NCBI GenBank assembly: GCA_004212135.1
Contig: RXIE01000134.1
Coordinates: 1-10,422 of the forward strand
Source of the DNA: Candidatus Methanophagales archaeon ANME-1-THS
Lineage (GTDB): Archaea; Halobacteriota; Syntropharchaeia; Alkanophagales; Methanospirareceae
DNA length: 10,422 bases
Direction: 5' to 3'
The translations under genes were made by a program, and so were the position numbers. Position 1 is the stretch's first letter. Each line of letters opens with the position of its first letter. This document shows, in pieces, positions 1 to 6,733 of this stretch. Below the pieces are notes generated by a model. That model saw only the letters and a program-made list of their open reading frames with translations, was not told where the DNA came from and searched no databases.

Positions 1-36
1 CTTTTCCTCATTCTCCTCAAGTTCTATACCTACCAT
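1..36 (-). other. Possible 5' end of a gene running off the left edge
   Basis: An ATG at 36 on the minus strand opens 12 codons to the window edge (MVGIELEENEEK). The charged composition is compatible with coding. A TATA-like GATATAAAAG lies upstream on the same strand at about 127-136. There is no clear ribosome binding site, and the ATG sits inside a palindrome. Too short to identify; it could be chance. Confidence 0.2.
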
Positions 37-51
37 GAATATATCATGGTA
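31..51. repeat. Palindrome with 8-bp arms
   Basis: TACCATGA (31-38) and TCATGGTA (44-51) are perfect inverted arms around ATATA. The site overlaps the possible start codon at 36, so it could be an operator or a small hairpin. The rest of 52-150 holds only a TATA-like stretch near 127-136 and nothing else I can recognise. Confidence 0.4.
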
Positions 52-150
52 TTCGGAAGTTCTTAAATTGTTCCAAAATTAAGTTGTTGAAACACTAGCA
101 CGTGAGCCTTCTAAGAAGACCTCTGCTTTTATATCTGATAACGCTGTTCT

Positions 151-547
151 CTAAATCTCTTCAATCTTCTGAGCACGTATACCATGCTTAACCGCAACAC
201 CACGTAGCTTCTCATCTTCGGTTACAAGAATTTCGTTCAGTGAGATCGAAGCATGGAGATAAGAGGCATCATAATAGCTCAGATTGGTTTCAAAAGCAAC
301 CTTGAGCACCTCAGAGCTCATGCCTATTTTCAAGAGTTCCATCAATGAAATAATTCTTGATACGAACTCCACAAGCGTTATTCCTTCATCCAGGGATAGT
401 TGCTTTCGTACAACTTCCTTCCGTCCGGATGACATTTCCAAGCTCGTAGGGGGCTAAATCAACTGTTTTCGCCCTTGTTAGCTGCTCCAGGTAGTCAAGC
501 TCTATCGCTCTATAAATAGAGCTGGCATCAAAGAGTGAATGAAACAA
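151..547 (-). pseudogene. Frameshifted PIN-domain (VapC-like) toxin relic
   Basis: Two overlapping minus-strand frames together make a nearly full-length PIN-domain protein of about 130 residues. The first frame (from about 547 down to the overlap near 425-440) reads LFDASSIYRAIELDYLEQL and ends in PYELGNVI. The second reads KEVVRKQLSLDEG, then SYYDASYLHA and LVTEDEKLRG, stopping at 151. The four acidic positions expected of a PIN nuclease are present: D of LFDASS, E of YELGN, D of YYDAS and D of TED. Skipping one base near 430-436 joins the frames (ELGNVIR-RKEVV). No ATG precedes the start, only a TTG at 547 with no ribosome binding site, and no antitoxin gene is adjacent. I infer a decayed toxin gene; a one-base sequencing error is the alternative for the frameshift. 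Confidence 0.72.
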
Positions 548-579
548 AAATAAAGAAGGGGTAAAGAAAAAACCCCTTC
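545..579 (-). terminator. Putative mcrA terminator: hairpin plus T-rich tail
   Basis: On the minus strand the arms GAAGGGGT (579-572) and ACCCCTTC (562-555) form an 8-bp stem with a 9-nt loop. They are followed by TTTATTTTTG (554-545). This lies about 70 bp past the mcrA stop codon, the position expected for a transcription terminator, and just before the PIN relic. Confidence 0.5.
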
Positions 580-629
580 CAGCCTTTTTCCTGTTTTGGT
601 TTGGCTTTTGGTTGGTCTCTGTTTTTTGG

Positions 630-654
630 TAAAACTTTTTTCCCAAAAGTTTTA
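630..654. repeat. 10-bp inverted repeat overlapping the mcrA stop codon
   Basis: TAAAACTTTT (630-639) and AAAAGTTTTA (645-654) are perfect inverted arms around TTCCC. The right arm contains the mcrA stop codon. It is A/T-rich and lacks an obvious T tail on the mcrA side, so it is more likely an RNA 3'-end structure than a terminator on its own. Confidence 0.4.
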
Positions 655-2055
655 TGGTATGATGAGATCTCGTTCACCAGCCGGCTTGAACTCACGGAGC
701 GCGCCTCTGCCGAACTCTCTCGTCACATAGCCCCAGTCGAACGGCAGGTCTCGATCCGCAAATGCCACCTTGTGCAGCGGTGAGAGCACCCAGGCATCCT
801 TGCTCGACAGGTGTGCACCGGCAACCAATCCTGCGTATGCGCTCTGGTGCCCGACGTTCATCGCAAAGTTCGGATAGTTCGTGCCTCGCATCTCGAATGG
901 CAGTCCCTCATCGCTCCGGTATGCCATCGACGTCGAGGATGTGCACTGGTCTTGCAGGTCATAGCCATAGAACCCTAACCGGCCGACACTCGCGTAGTGC
1001 AGCAACTGCGCCAGTCCCCAACCGTTCAACGCGCACTGTGCGCATCCTGTTCCACTTGCCACGGCAGTTGCAGCACCTGCAGACTGGCATGCGGCCCTTA
1101 CAGAACCGCCGAAGTGCGACTCCGCAACGGTTGGATACGCCTCGTATTGCGTCAGGCAGTAATCTGACTCTGCTCGTACCAGCTTCTCAATGTTCTCCAT
1201 CGTGCGTTCTGCAGCGCAGCGCTCGCCGAACATGTCGATCGCAATCTCGTCACCCTTATAGCAGAAGTCCTCCAGGATGTTGTCCGTGTAGGTTGCCGAC
1301 GCGTATTGCGTGAAGCCCACACCACCGGACATGTAGGTTCCGAACCATAACTGGTCTTGAACCAATGCACCCACGGCAATGGACTCTAACTCTGCCCTGA
1401 TTGGATCGTTCGGGAACAATGCCGGAGACCTCGTGCAGTCCGCATTTAAGCCCAATGGGAATCCACCAGGCTCGTTGTGCGCCCTCGCTCGCCTGACCGG
1501 CATGTAGTTCGACATCAGGATGACCGATGCGTGCTTCGCCATGAAGGCGAACTCGCCGGTTGCCGATTCACCCGCGCACATCTTGTAGGCGTTGATGAAC
1601 GACATCCCGACCTGCATGCCCACCCATCGGAACATCGTGCCGCCGTCCGTCTGCCTCCCAACGATCGTTGGCATCCAGAGCACGTGCCATAACTTCTTGC
1701 CGATCGCGCCTTTCAACTGCTCCGCCTGCTCGCCTGGCTTCTCCCAGCCCGCCGGGAACTCCTTGTTGATGTCTATAATCATTCTCCGGTCGAGTGCATC
1801 TGCCAGGTCATCGTCACCGGTATATGCCTTCGCGTACGAGTCGTACACCAGTGCCGGCTTCGTCTCCACCATGTGCTCCTGGATGGTCGCCGCGCCCGGT
1901 AGTGCGTGGTTGATCACTTCCAGGTAGTGGTTGATTGTATCAGGGGTAACTTCCTTGCCCAACCTCGTCTCCAGAATCCCATGCGCATCATCCAGTCCAA
2001 GAATAATGCACCTTCGCATATCGTCGTGGCACTGTTGCATTGCGGCATTGTTCAT
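652..2055 (-). CDS. mcrA: 5'-truncated methyl-coenzyme M reductase alpha subunit, ANME-1 type
   Basis: This encodes 467 residues of McrA, the catalytic subunit of methyl-CoM reductase, a cytoplasmic nickel (F430) enzyme for the last step of methanogenesis or the first of methane oxidation. Homology starts at WMNNAAMQQ. Family members have roughly 90-95 further N-terminal residues, here absent; upstream codons in the same frame belong to the opposite-strand recombinase and are not McrA-like. Visible landmarks, numbered from this Met: Q59 (GAATIQEHM, the F430-ligand position), H175, the RRAR cluster 188-191, GGVGFTQY (244-251), V319, thioglycine-site G364 in FYGYDLQDQC, and C371. V319 replaces the methanogen Gln and is the ANME-1 signature. 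There is no frameshift or stop, so the loss looks recent, or the short form is still expressed. mcrB and mcrG are not nearby. The Met used as start is probably just an internal codon. Confidence 0.93.
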   Translation of the reverse strand: MNNAAMQQCHDDMRRCIILGLDDAHGILETRLGKEVTPDTINHYLEVINHALPGAATIQEHMVETKPALVYDSYAKAYTGDDDLADALDRRMIIDINKEFPAGWEKPGEQAEQLKGAIGKKLWHVLWMPTIVGRQTDGGTMFRWVGMQVGMSFINAYKMCAGESATGEFAFMAKHASVILMSNYMPVRRARAHNEPGGFPLGLNADCTRSPALFPNDPIRAELESIAVGALVQDQLWFGTYMSGGVGFTQYASATYTDNILEDFCYKGDEIAIDMFGERCAAERTMENIEKLVRAESDYCLTQYEAYPTVAESHFGGSVRAACQSAGAATAVASGTGCAQCALNGWGLAQLLHYASVGRLGFYGYDLQDQCTSSTSMAYRSDEGLPFEMRGTNYPNFAMNVGHQSAYAGLVAGAHLSSKDAWVLSPLHKVAFADRDLPFDWGYVTREFGRGALREFKPAGERDLIIP

Positions 2056-2060
2056 CCAAC

Positions 2061-2091
2061 CCTTTTTATACAGGCAGATCTTTATACAGTG
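2061..2091. promoter_or_regulatory. Divergent TATA-like motifs between mcrA remnant and recombinase
   Basis: The 46-bp gap holds two direct copies of TTTATACAG-like sequence (about 2064-2072 and 2081-2089). On the plus strand TTTTTATA (2062-2069) sits about 26 bp before 2095, giving a short leader for the recombinase. On the minus strand TGTATAAAG (2088-2080) sits about 26 bp before the mcrA internal Met and could give a leaderless transcript. Both promoter assignments are inference from spacing. Confidence 0.35.
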
Positions 2092-2101
2092 ATGGAGCAC
2101 G

Positions 2102-3421
2102 GTGAATACTAACGCGAGTGAAGGGGTAAGGATAGAAGCAACAGTGGATCTCGAAGGAGATGATGAAGCATTTAGCAAAATTAACGAGGTAAAGGTAACA
2201 CTTATAGGAAGAGGAGAGAAGATCAAGGAAAATCGCGCACGGCTGATAAAGCTGTACTGCAACTGGCGAGGGCTGAATCCGGGGGACCTGATAGAAGAAG
2301 CCAGAAGAGTCGGTGTGAAGAAGATAGAACTGAAGTTAAAAGAGTTTTACGACTGGCTCAGAACGGACTATGTAATACCCCAAAAAGGAGGGAAGAGACG
2401 AGGAGAAAAAGGACTGGCACCACGGTCCGCAGGTCGCGTCATTGAGGATGTACGGGTATTCTATAAGGAGAACGATATCCCCCTCGGCAATTTACACTTA
2501 CCAACGCCACGGAAACTCAAAGAGAACTTCAGAAGGTTCCTATCCGCACAAGATGTAAGGCGGATGATCGATGTCTGCGAGCGATTACGGGACAAAGCGA
2601 TTGTTCTCTGCGCATTCCAGGGCGGGCTGGGGATGAAAGAACTAATCACACTGAACTATGGCGATGTGGCTGAGGGGTTAGAGAAAGGCGAGGTGCCACT
2701 CACGTTACATCTCATGAGAGAAAAGGAGGGGATAGAATATTATACCTTCCTGGGGGAAGACGCGGTTGATACCTTACGATGTTATATCAAGCTGAGAAGA
2801 AAAGGGTCACGATATCTCTCACCCGAAGTGATAAAAAACGATTCCCCACTCTTCATATCCGAATCTAACCGTCGGAGAAAGGAGCGTGTGAGAGCTTATG
2901 AGGGTGGTATCAATCGGGCTCTGCAAGCAGTAGCGCTCAAGGCAGGGCTGATCAATGAAGAAGAAAAAGGGCGAACGATAAACACTGCGGGGGTACATGC
3001 CTTACGCGCTTCCTTCTCGACCATCCTGAGAGATCAAGGTGTTCCTTCGGACTATGTAGAAGAGATGCTTGGGCATAAGCTCCCGTATGATGGCGCGTAC
3101 CTGAGACCAACGGTAAACCGGCTCAAGGAGGCATATGTAAAGGCATATCCCGCTCTGAGCATTAAAAAGGTAGTCGTGAAGCCACCACTGAAAGAAGAGA
3201 TCGAGGAACGAGTCAAAGATTATTTAGCACGAGCAGGCATCACGAATAAGCTGGGCAGTATTTACAAATGCTCGTACTGTAGTAGCCATATTGACCAAAA
3301 CTGGCAGGTATGTCCTTACTGCGGCTCGAATATCGGGATAACAAAATGTCCGCACTGTGGCTCCTCATGTTCCTCATCATGGAAGTTCTGTCCTTATTGC
3401 AAAGGAAAACTGAAGGATTAG
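2102..3421 (+). CDS. Tyrosine recombinase/integrase with C-terminal double zinc ribbon
   Basis: A 439-residue archaeal tyrosine recombinase (phage integrase family), which cuts and rejoins DNA through a tyrosine nucleophile. An N-terminal SAM-like core-binding region lies at about 40-135. The catalytic domain, about 150-350, contains HALR (H299, R302), GHK (H325) and a Tyr at 333 placed like the nucleophile. The first catalytic Arg, normally in GLRxxEL, is replaced: the sequence reads GGLGMKELITL, with G177 there. The C-terminus (390-433) has four CxxC pairs (390/393, 404/407, 416/419, 430/433), making two zinc ribbons. I chose the GTG start because GGAG lies 4 nt upstream (2094-2097); an earlier ATG at 2092 is out of frame. 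The gene starts about 40 bp from the break in mcrA, suggesting a link to that rearrangement. It may belong to a divergent recombinase subfamily or have impaired catalysis. Confidence 0.85.
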   Translation: MNTNASEGVRIEATVDLEGDDEAFSKINEVKVTLIGRGEKIKENRARLIKLYCNWRGLNPGDLIEEARRVGVKKIELKLKEFYDWLRTDYVIPQKGGKRRGEKGLAPRSAGRVIEDVRVFYKENDIPLGNLHLPTPRKLKENFRRFLSAQDVRRMIDVCERLRDKAIVLCAFQGGLGMKELITLNYGDVAEGLEKGEVPLTLHLMREKEGIEYYTFLGEDAVDTLRCYIKLRRKGSRYLSPEVIKNDSPLFISESNRRRKERVRAYEGGINRALQAVALKAGLINEEEKGRTINTAGVHALRASFSTILRDQGVPSDYVEEMLGHKLPYDGAYLRPTVNRLKEAYVKAYPALSIKKVVVKPPLKEEIEERVKDYLARAGITNKLGSIYKCSYCSSHIDQNWQVCPYCGSNIGITKCPHCGSSCSSSWKFCPYCKGKLKD

Positions 3422-3424
3422 TAG

Positions 3425-3709
3425 TTGTTTACCGCCGAGATCGCGGAGAGCACTGAGAGGATGGAAAAAGAGAGACTCAACGGGATAACCGAAAGTATTA
3501 TTGGCGCTGCTATCGATCATCAGGCTCAGGGACTCTCCTACCTTAGACTTTCAGGTTGCAAGGTCGGCTTACTGATCAATTTCAATGTTAAGGTTCTGAA
3601 GGAATGCATTCGCCGAGTGGTAAACGATTTTCCTGACTCTCCGTGTAAGCCCTTTCAGGGCTTGCGGGGACGTGGGGCGGAGCTCCACACTTTGCGGGCT
3701 CCGCGGTAA
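3425..3709 (+). pseudogene. Internally deleted GxxExxY-family protein
   Basis: The start has the look of the GxxExxY family (TAEIAE, then NGITESIIGAAID) and the end has its typical LSYLRLSGCKVGLLINFNV and CIRRVVNDFP. The central part is missing, including the family's GxxExxY motif and the PD-(D/E)XK-like nuclease core (roughly 60-80 residues). The join IDHQAQGLSYLR is in frame, so the deletion left an open frame. The last 20 or so codons run through a palindromic repeat and are unlikely to be native. The TTG start at 3425 is 4 bp after the recombinase stop and has no good ribosome binding site. The intact family has no settled function; this copy should be inactive. Confidence 0.68.
3647..3704 (+). 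repeat. Multi-hairpin palindromic repeat, copy A
   Basis: Hairpin 1 is AAGCCCT/TTC/AGGGCTT (3647-3663). A TGCGGGGAC spacer follows, then hairpin 2, GTGGGGC/GGA/GCTCCAC (3672-3688, one G-T pair). GCGGAGC (3677-3683) can pair instead with GCTCCGC (3698-3704), a mutually exclusive fold. Layout and spacer match copies near 6823-6866 and 9763-9820. It overlaps the end of the GxxExxY relic and lies just upstream of the HTH-DUF2124 gene. Confidence 0.7.
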
Positions 3710-3732
3710 CCACTAAAAAATGGGAAAAAAAA

Positions 3733-4668
3733 ATGAACGAAGGTGCAATGCCGGACGTCTTGGACTCGTTAGCGAAGATCGGGAAGGAATGGGAATTAGG
3801 GGAATTAGCATGGCGTGTCTGGGGCTGCATACTCTTCCATTCCTGCCCCGTATCACAGAAGGAGATCGAGGAAAGCACGGGCTATAGCAGTGGAATGATC
3901 AGCATAAGCTTGCGAAAATTGAAAATGGCAAATATGATTAATGAGATTAACATGGGCGGAGATATTCGTTATTCGGTCAACACCTCTTTAACTGATGCGT
4001 TTGGTAACTTTTCGAAGCGGTTCTTCGAGGATAATATAAAACCGGTGATTGCACTGCTGTCTGAGAATTTAGAAAGAATAAAGGATGCAAAAGTGAAAAG
4101 AACCTTCTGCGAACTCATGAATGAATGTGAGAAATTAGATCCTCTGGTTCTGACCCTCTCCAGGATAATCGAGGATATGAACGCGGGTACGATGAAAACC
4201 GTGGGAGAGACGGAAAAGAGAAGTGGGATAGCCAGCTTCACAGAGACATTTAGAGAGAGCATCGTGGACCTCAAAGAAGGGTCTAAGGTGGTCTTTACCG
4301 GGTCGGTCGCTGTATGCACGCCATTTGCCGAATTGCTCGCGTACACGATTAGAGATAGAGGTTTTGAGATGGTATATGTGCCCGGAGCGGATGCGAAGGA
4401 GGCGCGGAAGATACGCGAAATACCGAATATCGGGTTCAGTGTGGTAGATGAGCAGGCGGATCCGAAGAATCCTGATACGGTTGTACTGCTCGGTGGGTTA
4501 GCGATGCCAAAATTTGGGTGCCCGCTGGAGAATGTCACTCGTCTGATTGAAGATATCGCAGGAAAGAAGAAACCGAAGATCATTGGCGTTGAGTTCATGA
4601 ACATATTTGAGCGTGCAGAATGGGATAAGAAGATACCATTCGATACGATCATAGATACCGCACTGTAG
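3733..4668 (+). CDS. GbsR/MarR-like winged-helix regulator fused to DUF2124
   Basis: A 311-residue protein in three parts. Residues about 25-85 form a GbsR/MarR-type winged helix (VSQKEIEESTGYSSGMISIS, then LRKLKMANMI). Residues 90-165 are mainly helical and probably dimerise. Residues about 168-311 match DUF2124, a conserved domain of methanogens and relatives (KVVFTGSVAVCTPFAELLAY, VLLGGLAMP, IIGVEFMNIFE) with a likely Rossmann-type fold and two Cys, C195 and C263. There are no membrane segments, so it should act on DNA in the cytoplasm. I infer that DUF2124 senses a ligand and controls the DNA-binding half. The ATG at 3733 follows an A9 run; an ATG at 3748 with AGGTG just upstream is a plausible alternative start. 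Its stop faces the vapC stop with 3 bp between. Confidence 0.82.
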   Translation: MNEGAMPDVLDSLAKIGKEWELGELAWRVWGCILFHSCPVSQKEIEESTGYSSGMISISLRKLKMANMINEINMGGDIRYSVNTSLTDAFGNFSKRFFEDNIKPVIALLSENLERIKDAKVKRTFCELMNECEKLDPLVLTLSRIIEDMNAGTMKTVGETEKRSGIASFTETFRESIVDLKEGSKVVFTGSVAVCTPFAELLAYTIRDRGFEMVYVPGADAKEARKIREIPNIGFSVVDEQADPKNPDTVVLLGGLAMPKFGCPLENVTRLIEDIAGKKKPKIIGVEFMNIFERAEWDKKIPFDTIIDTAL

Positions 4669-4671
4669 GAA

Positions 4672-5070
4672 TTAGATCAATCCAGCCCTTATTAAGGGAA
4701 CCCCAATCTTATTAAAATCCTCATCTCTTCCCACAACTAACTTATCCTTCTTAACTCTCGCGGTGGCTGCTGCAAATGCATCGGCAAGGGATATCGCATG
4801 CTCTCCTTTTATCTTACCTGCTTCTCTCCATACTGCATTATCGGCAAGAGGCACTATCTGAAGACCGTAAACTCTCAAATTATGCACCTTCTCGTCTGCA
4901 AGTGCAGGGGCTCTTCGATAAAGGATGTAATAAAATTCAGTGAGATTGACAATGTTGAGAAAACCTTTTTCCTCCTTCCTCTGGATCCTTCTCAGCAAAT
5001 CTTCTACTATATCCGCCCCTTTTTCGCCTAAATAGAAGATCAACAAAGATTCGGTATCGAATACCACCAT
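4672..5070 (-). CDS. vapC: VapC-like PIN-domain toxin
   Basis: A 132-residue PIN-domain protein, the usual VapC length. VapC toxins are Mg-dependent RNases that cut tRNA or rRNA and are held inactive by the partner antitoxin. The expected acidic residues are present: D5 (VVFDTES), E45 (NLTEFYY), D97 (SLADAFAAA) and D116 (GRDEDF). The ATG at 5070 follows the antitoxin stop codon with no gap, so the two are translationally coupled on one transcript. It seems intact, unlike the PIN relic at 151-547. The RNA target cannot be told from sequence. Confidence 0.9.
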   Translation of the reverse strand: MVVFDTESLLIFYLGEKGADIVEDLLRRIQRKEEKGFLNIVNLTEFYYILYRRAPALADEKVHNLRVYGLQIVPLADNAVWREAGKIKGEHAISLADAFAAATARVKKDKLVVGRDEDFNKIGVPLIRAGLI

Positions 5071-5325
5071 TTATCGTATCTCCAGATTCTTCTCTTTGCT
5101 TTGATCCTCTTTCCTTGCCTCTTCTACGACATCTTTCGCTTTTTGGCCTTTAAATAACTCTCTTAGCGAGCCTTTTTCCTCAGAAATGTCAGGAAATGGC
5201 AGGAATAAAATGCCTTTTTCTGACTCTCTCACTATCGCTCTATCCTTCAACCCAAATTTTACTCTTAAATGTTTTGGTATGGTGGCCTGCCCTTTTTTCG
5301 TTATTTTAACTACCTCTAAATCCAT
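5071..5325 (-). CDS. vapB: AbrB/MazE-type antitoxin of the VapC pair
   Basis: An 84-residue protein. The N-terminus is a SpoVT/AbrB swapped-hairpin DNA-binding domain (VKITKKGQATIPKHLRVKFG, then LKDRAIVRE). The charged C-terminal tail (residues about 55-84) is typical of the toxin-binding part. Such antitoxins neutralise the toxin and repress their own promoter. I prefer the ATG at 5325, because GGTGAT (5330-5335) is placed as a ribosome binding site, over the in-frame ATGs at 5331 and 5337. A set of heptamer repeats lies directly upstream at 5338-5381, a likely operator. The gene ends where vapC begins. Confidence 0.88.
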   Translation of the reverse strand: MDLEVVKITKKGQATIPKHLRVKFGLKDRAIVRESEKGILFLPFPDISEEKGSLRELFKGQKAKDVVEEARKEDQSKEKNLEIR

Positions 5326-5337
5326 CCTCATCACCAT

Positions 5338-5381
5338 GTAATACTACTTCTATCTGTATTACTTAAAGGTTATGGTATTAC
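5338..5381 (-). promoter_or_regulatory. Probable vapBC operator with three GTATTAC-type heptamers
   Basis: GTAATAC (5338-5344) and GTATTAC (5356-5362) form a perfect 7-bp inverted repeat, and a second GTATTAC lies at 5375-5381. The starts are 18 and 19 bp apart. On the minus strand CCTTTAAGTA (about 5369-5360) is a weak TATA-like element placed to start transcription near 5337. The third heptamer overlaps the stop codon of the oxidoreductase gene. Autoregulation by the AbrB-type antitoxin is inferred. Confidence 0.55.
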
Positions 5382-6733
5382 AAATGGCACGCTTTCAATG
5401 CGGCATCGACGAGAACATCTTCCACCATGGTGAGTGACGGGTCGAAGCATCGCTCTCGCATCCAGATGTCCCGTGCGGTTATCCCCGCTCTTATAGCAAG
5501 TGTCAGCTCATTGATCCGCTCAGCAACCGTCTCCTCGGAGATGAGCTGCGCGCCAATCAACCTCTGACTCCTAGCTTCGAAGAGCAATTTGGCAACGATC
5601 AGCTTTCGGTCGGGGAAGAATCGTGCTCTGGTATATTTAACCGCACTTCCAGACTTTAGGGGTATGCCATATCGCCTCGCCACCTCGGTTATCACCCCGA
5701 CCGAGCCGATCTGGAGACCCGAGATCGTGGCCACCGTGGGGCTCAAACAAGGTCCATAGGACGAACTGATACCTCGTATGTTGTTCGCCACCACGCGCGC
5801 TTGAATTAACGCGGTCGATGCTAATTGGCTCAATCGTGGATGATGGGTGACCGCATCGATCACCTCGAGACAATCACCAAGCGCATAGACGTTAGCCAGA
5901 TAGAGGTTTCCTTTCTTCACCCGCAACGCTGGATCGGTCACTATGCCACCACTCTCTCCGATAGCGATCCCCGCAGCTCGCGCGAGGTCCACATTGGGCC
6001 GCACTCCCGCTGAGATCAGAACGATATCAGCCGGAAACTCTTCATTGTCCACCAGAACTGACTTCACATGCCGGGCACCTCTGAGCGCACGAACCGTTCT
6101 CCCAAACATAAAAGTAATCTCTTTATCCAACCGCTTCTTAACCAGCGATGCGATATCCGCGTCCAGAATAGCTGGAAGGGGATAAGGGAGCTTCTCCACA
6201 ACCCTCGTCGTGATACCCCGTTTTGAGAACGCGACTGCGGCTTGCAGGCCGATCCATCCAGCACCGATAATTACTGCATTGCGCGTCTCCTCAGCATGCA
6301 GAGCCGCATCCACCTTCTCCCCATCTTCTCTGGTGTTCAGGGTATACACTCCCTCAAGATCCGTTCCCTCGATCGGTGGAATGAACGGCCTACTTCCTGT
6401 GGCGATCACCAGCTCGTCATAGCTGAGATCCTCACCTGAATCAAGGTGCACATACCGCTCTTCTAAATTGATGCGTGTCACCTCAGTCCCGGTTCTGAAC
6501 TCAATGCCCTGCGCGCGATAAAATTCCGGCTCGAACAGATCCAGATCCTTGATCTGATATAGTCCCTGGAGCGCAAATGGCAATCCACACATGGAGAAGA
6601 ACCCCTCATGCTCTTTCTTGAGCAGTGTGATCTCCAGCTCTTCAGCATCAGCAGCTCCTTTACCCCGCAGCAACAGCTCCAATACGTCAATGCCGGCAGC
6701 GCCTCCGCCAACAATCACCACCTTCTTCACCAT
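5378..6733 (-). CDS. FAD-dependent pyridine nucleotide-disulfide oxidoreductase (NADH oxidase/CoA-disulfide reductase type)
   Basis: A 451-residue flavoprotein of the single-cysteine branch that includes NADH oxidases, CoA-disulfide reductases and NADH-dependent persulfide reductases. The FAD-binding motif VVIVGGGAAG is at 5-14. The redox Cys C49 lies in FFSMCGLPFAL, matching the conserved Cys of this branch. ATGSRP is at 111-116, the NAD(P)H Rossmann motif IIGAGWIGLQ at 155-164 with E180 as the acid that usually favours NADH, and the second FAD motif YALGDC at 283-288. A dimerisation domain forms the C-terminus (about 320-451). It is cytoplasmic. Likely roles are peroxide, oxygen or disulfide/persulfide reduction, which the sequence cannot separate. 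The ATG at 6733 has a strong GGAGGG 9 nt upstream (6743-6748), better than the in-frame ATG at 6763. TATA-like CATAAATCAT lies near 6791-6800. Confidence 0.88.
   Translation of the reverse strand: MVKKVVIVGGGAAGIDVLELLLRGKGAADAEELEITLLKKEHEGFFSMCGLPFALQGLYQIKDLDLFEPEFYRAQGIEFRTGTEVTRINLEERYVHLDSGEDLSYDELVIATGSRPFIPPIEGTDLEGVYTLNTREDGEKVDAALHAEETRNAVIIGAGWIGLQAAVAFSKRGITTRVVEKLPYPLPAILDADIASLVKKRLDKEITFMFGRTVRALRGARHVKSVLVDNEEFPADIVLISAGVRPNVDLARAAGIAIGESGGIVTDPALRVKKGNLYLANVYALGDCLEVIDAVTHHPRLSQLASTALIQARVVANNIRGISSSYGPCLSPTVATISGLQIGSVGVITEVARRYGIPLKSGSAVKYTRARFFPDRKLIVAKLLFEARSQRLIGAQLISEETVAERINELTLAIRAGITARDIWMRERCFDPSLTMVEDVLVDAALKACHL

Noticed and set aside
386..441. Programmed ribosomal frameshift in the PIN gene
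   Set aside because: No convincing slippery heptamer or downstream structure is visible, the start codon is also poor, and a plain indel explains it.
762..1313. 183-codon open frame on the plus strand
   Set aside because: It lies antisense within mcrA, is rich in Arg/Ser/Pro as expected of a shadow frame, and shows no recognisable domain.
652..2055. Alkyl-CoM reductase (AcrA) instead of McrA
   Set aside because: The sequence follows ANME-1 McrA closely, including FGGSV, EKPGEQ and ESHFGG segments, whereas alkane-type homologues are much more divergent.
2056..2262. Extension of the mcrA frame upstream to 2262
   Set aside because: The 69 extra codons are antisense to the recombinase gene, show no McrA similarity and read as low-complexity Ser/Leu-rich sequence.
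3969..4652. 227-codon open frame on the minus strand
   Set aside because: It is antisense to the HTH-DUF2124 gene, whose protein is clearly conserved; the antisense product has no domain and is Ser/Phe-rich.
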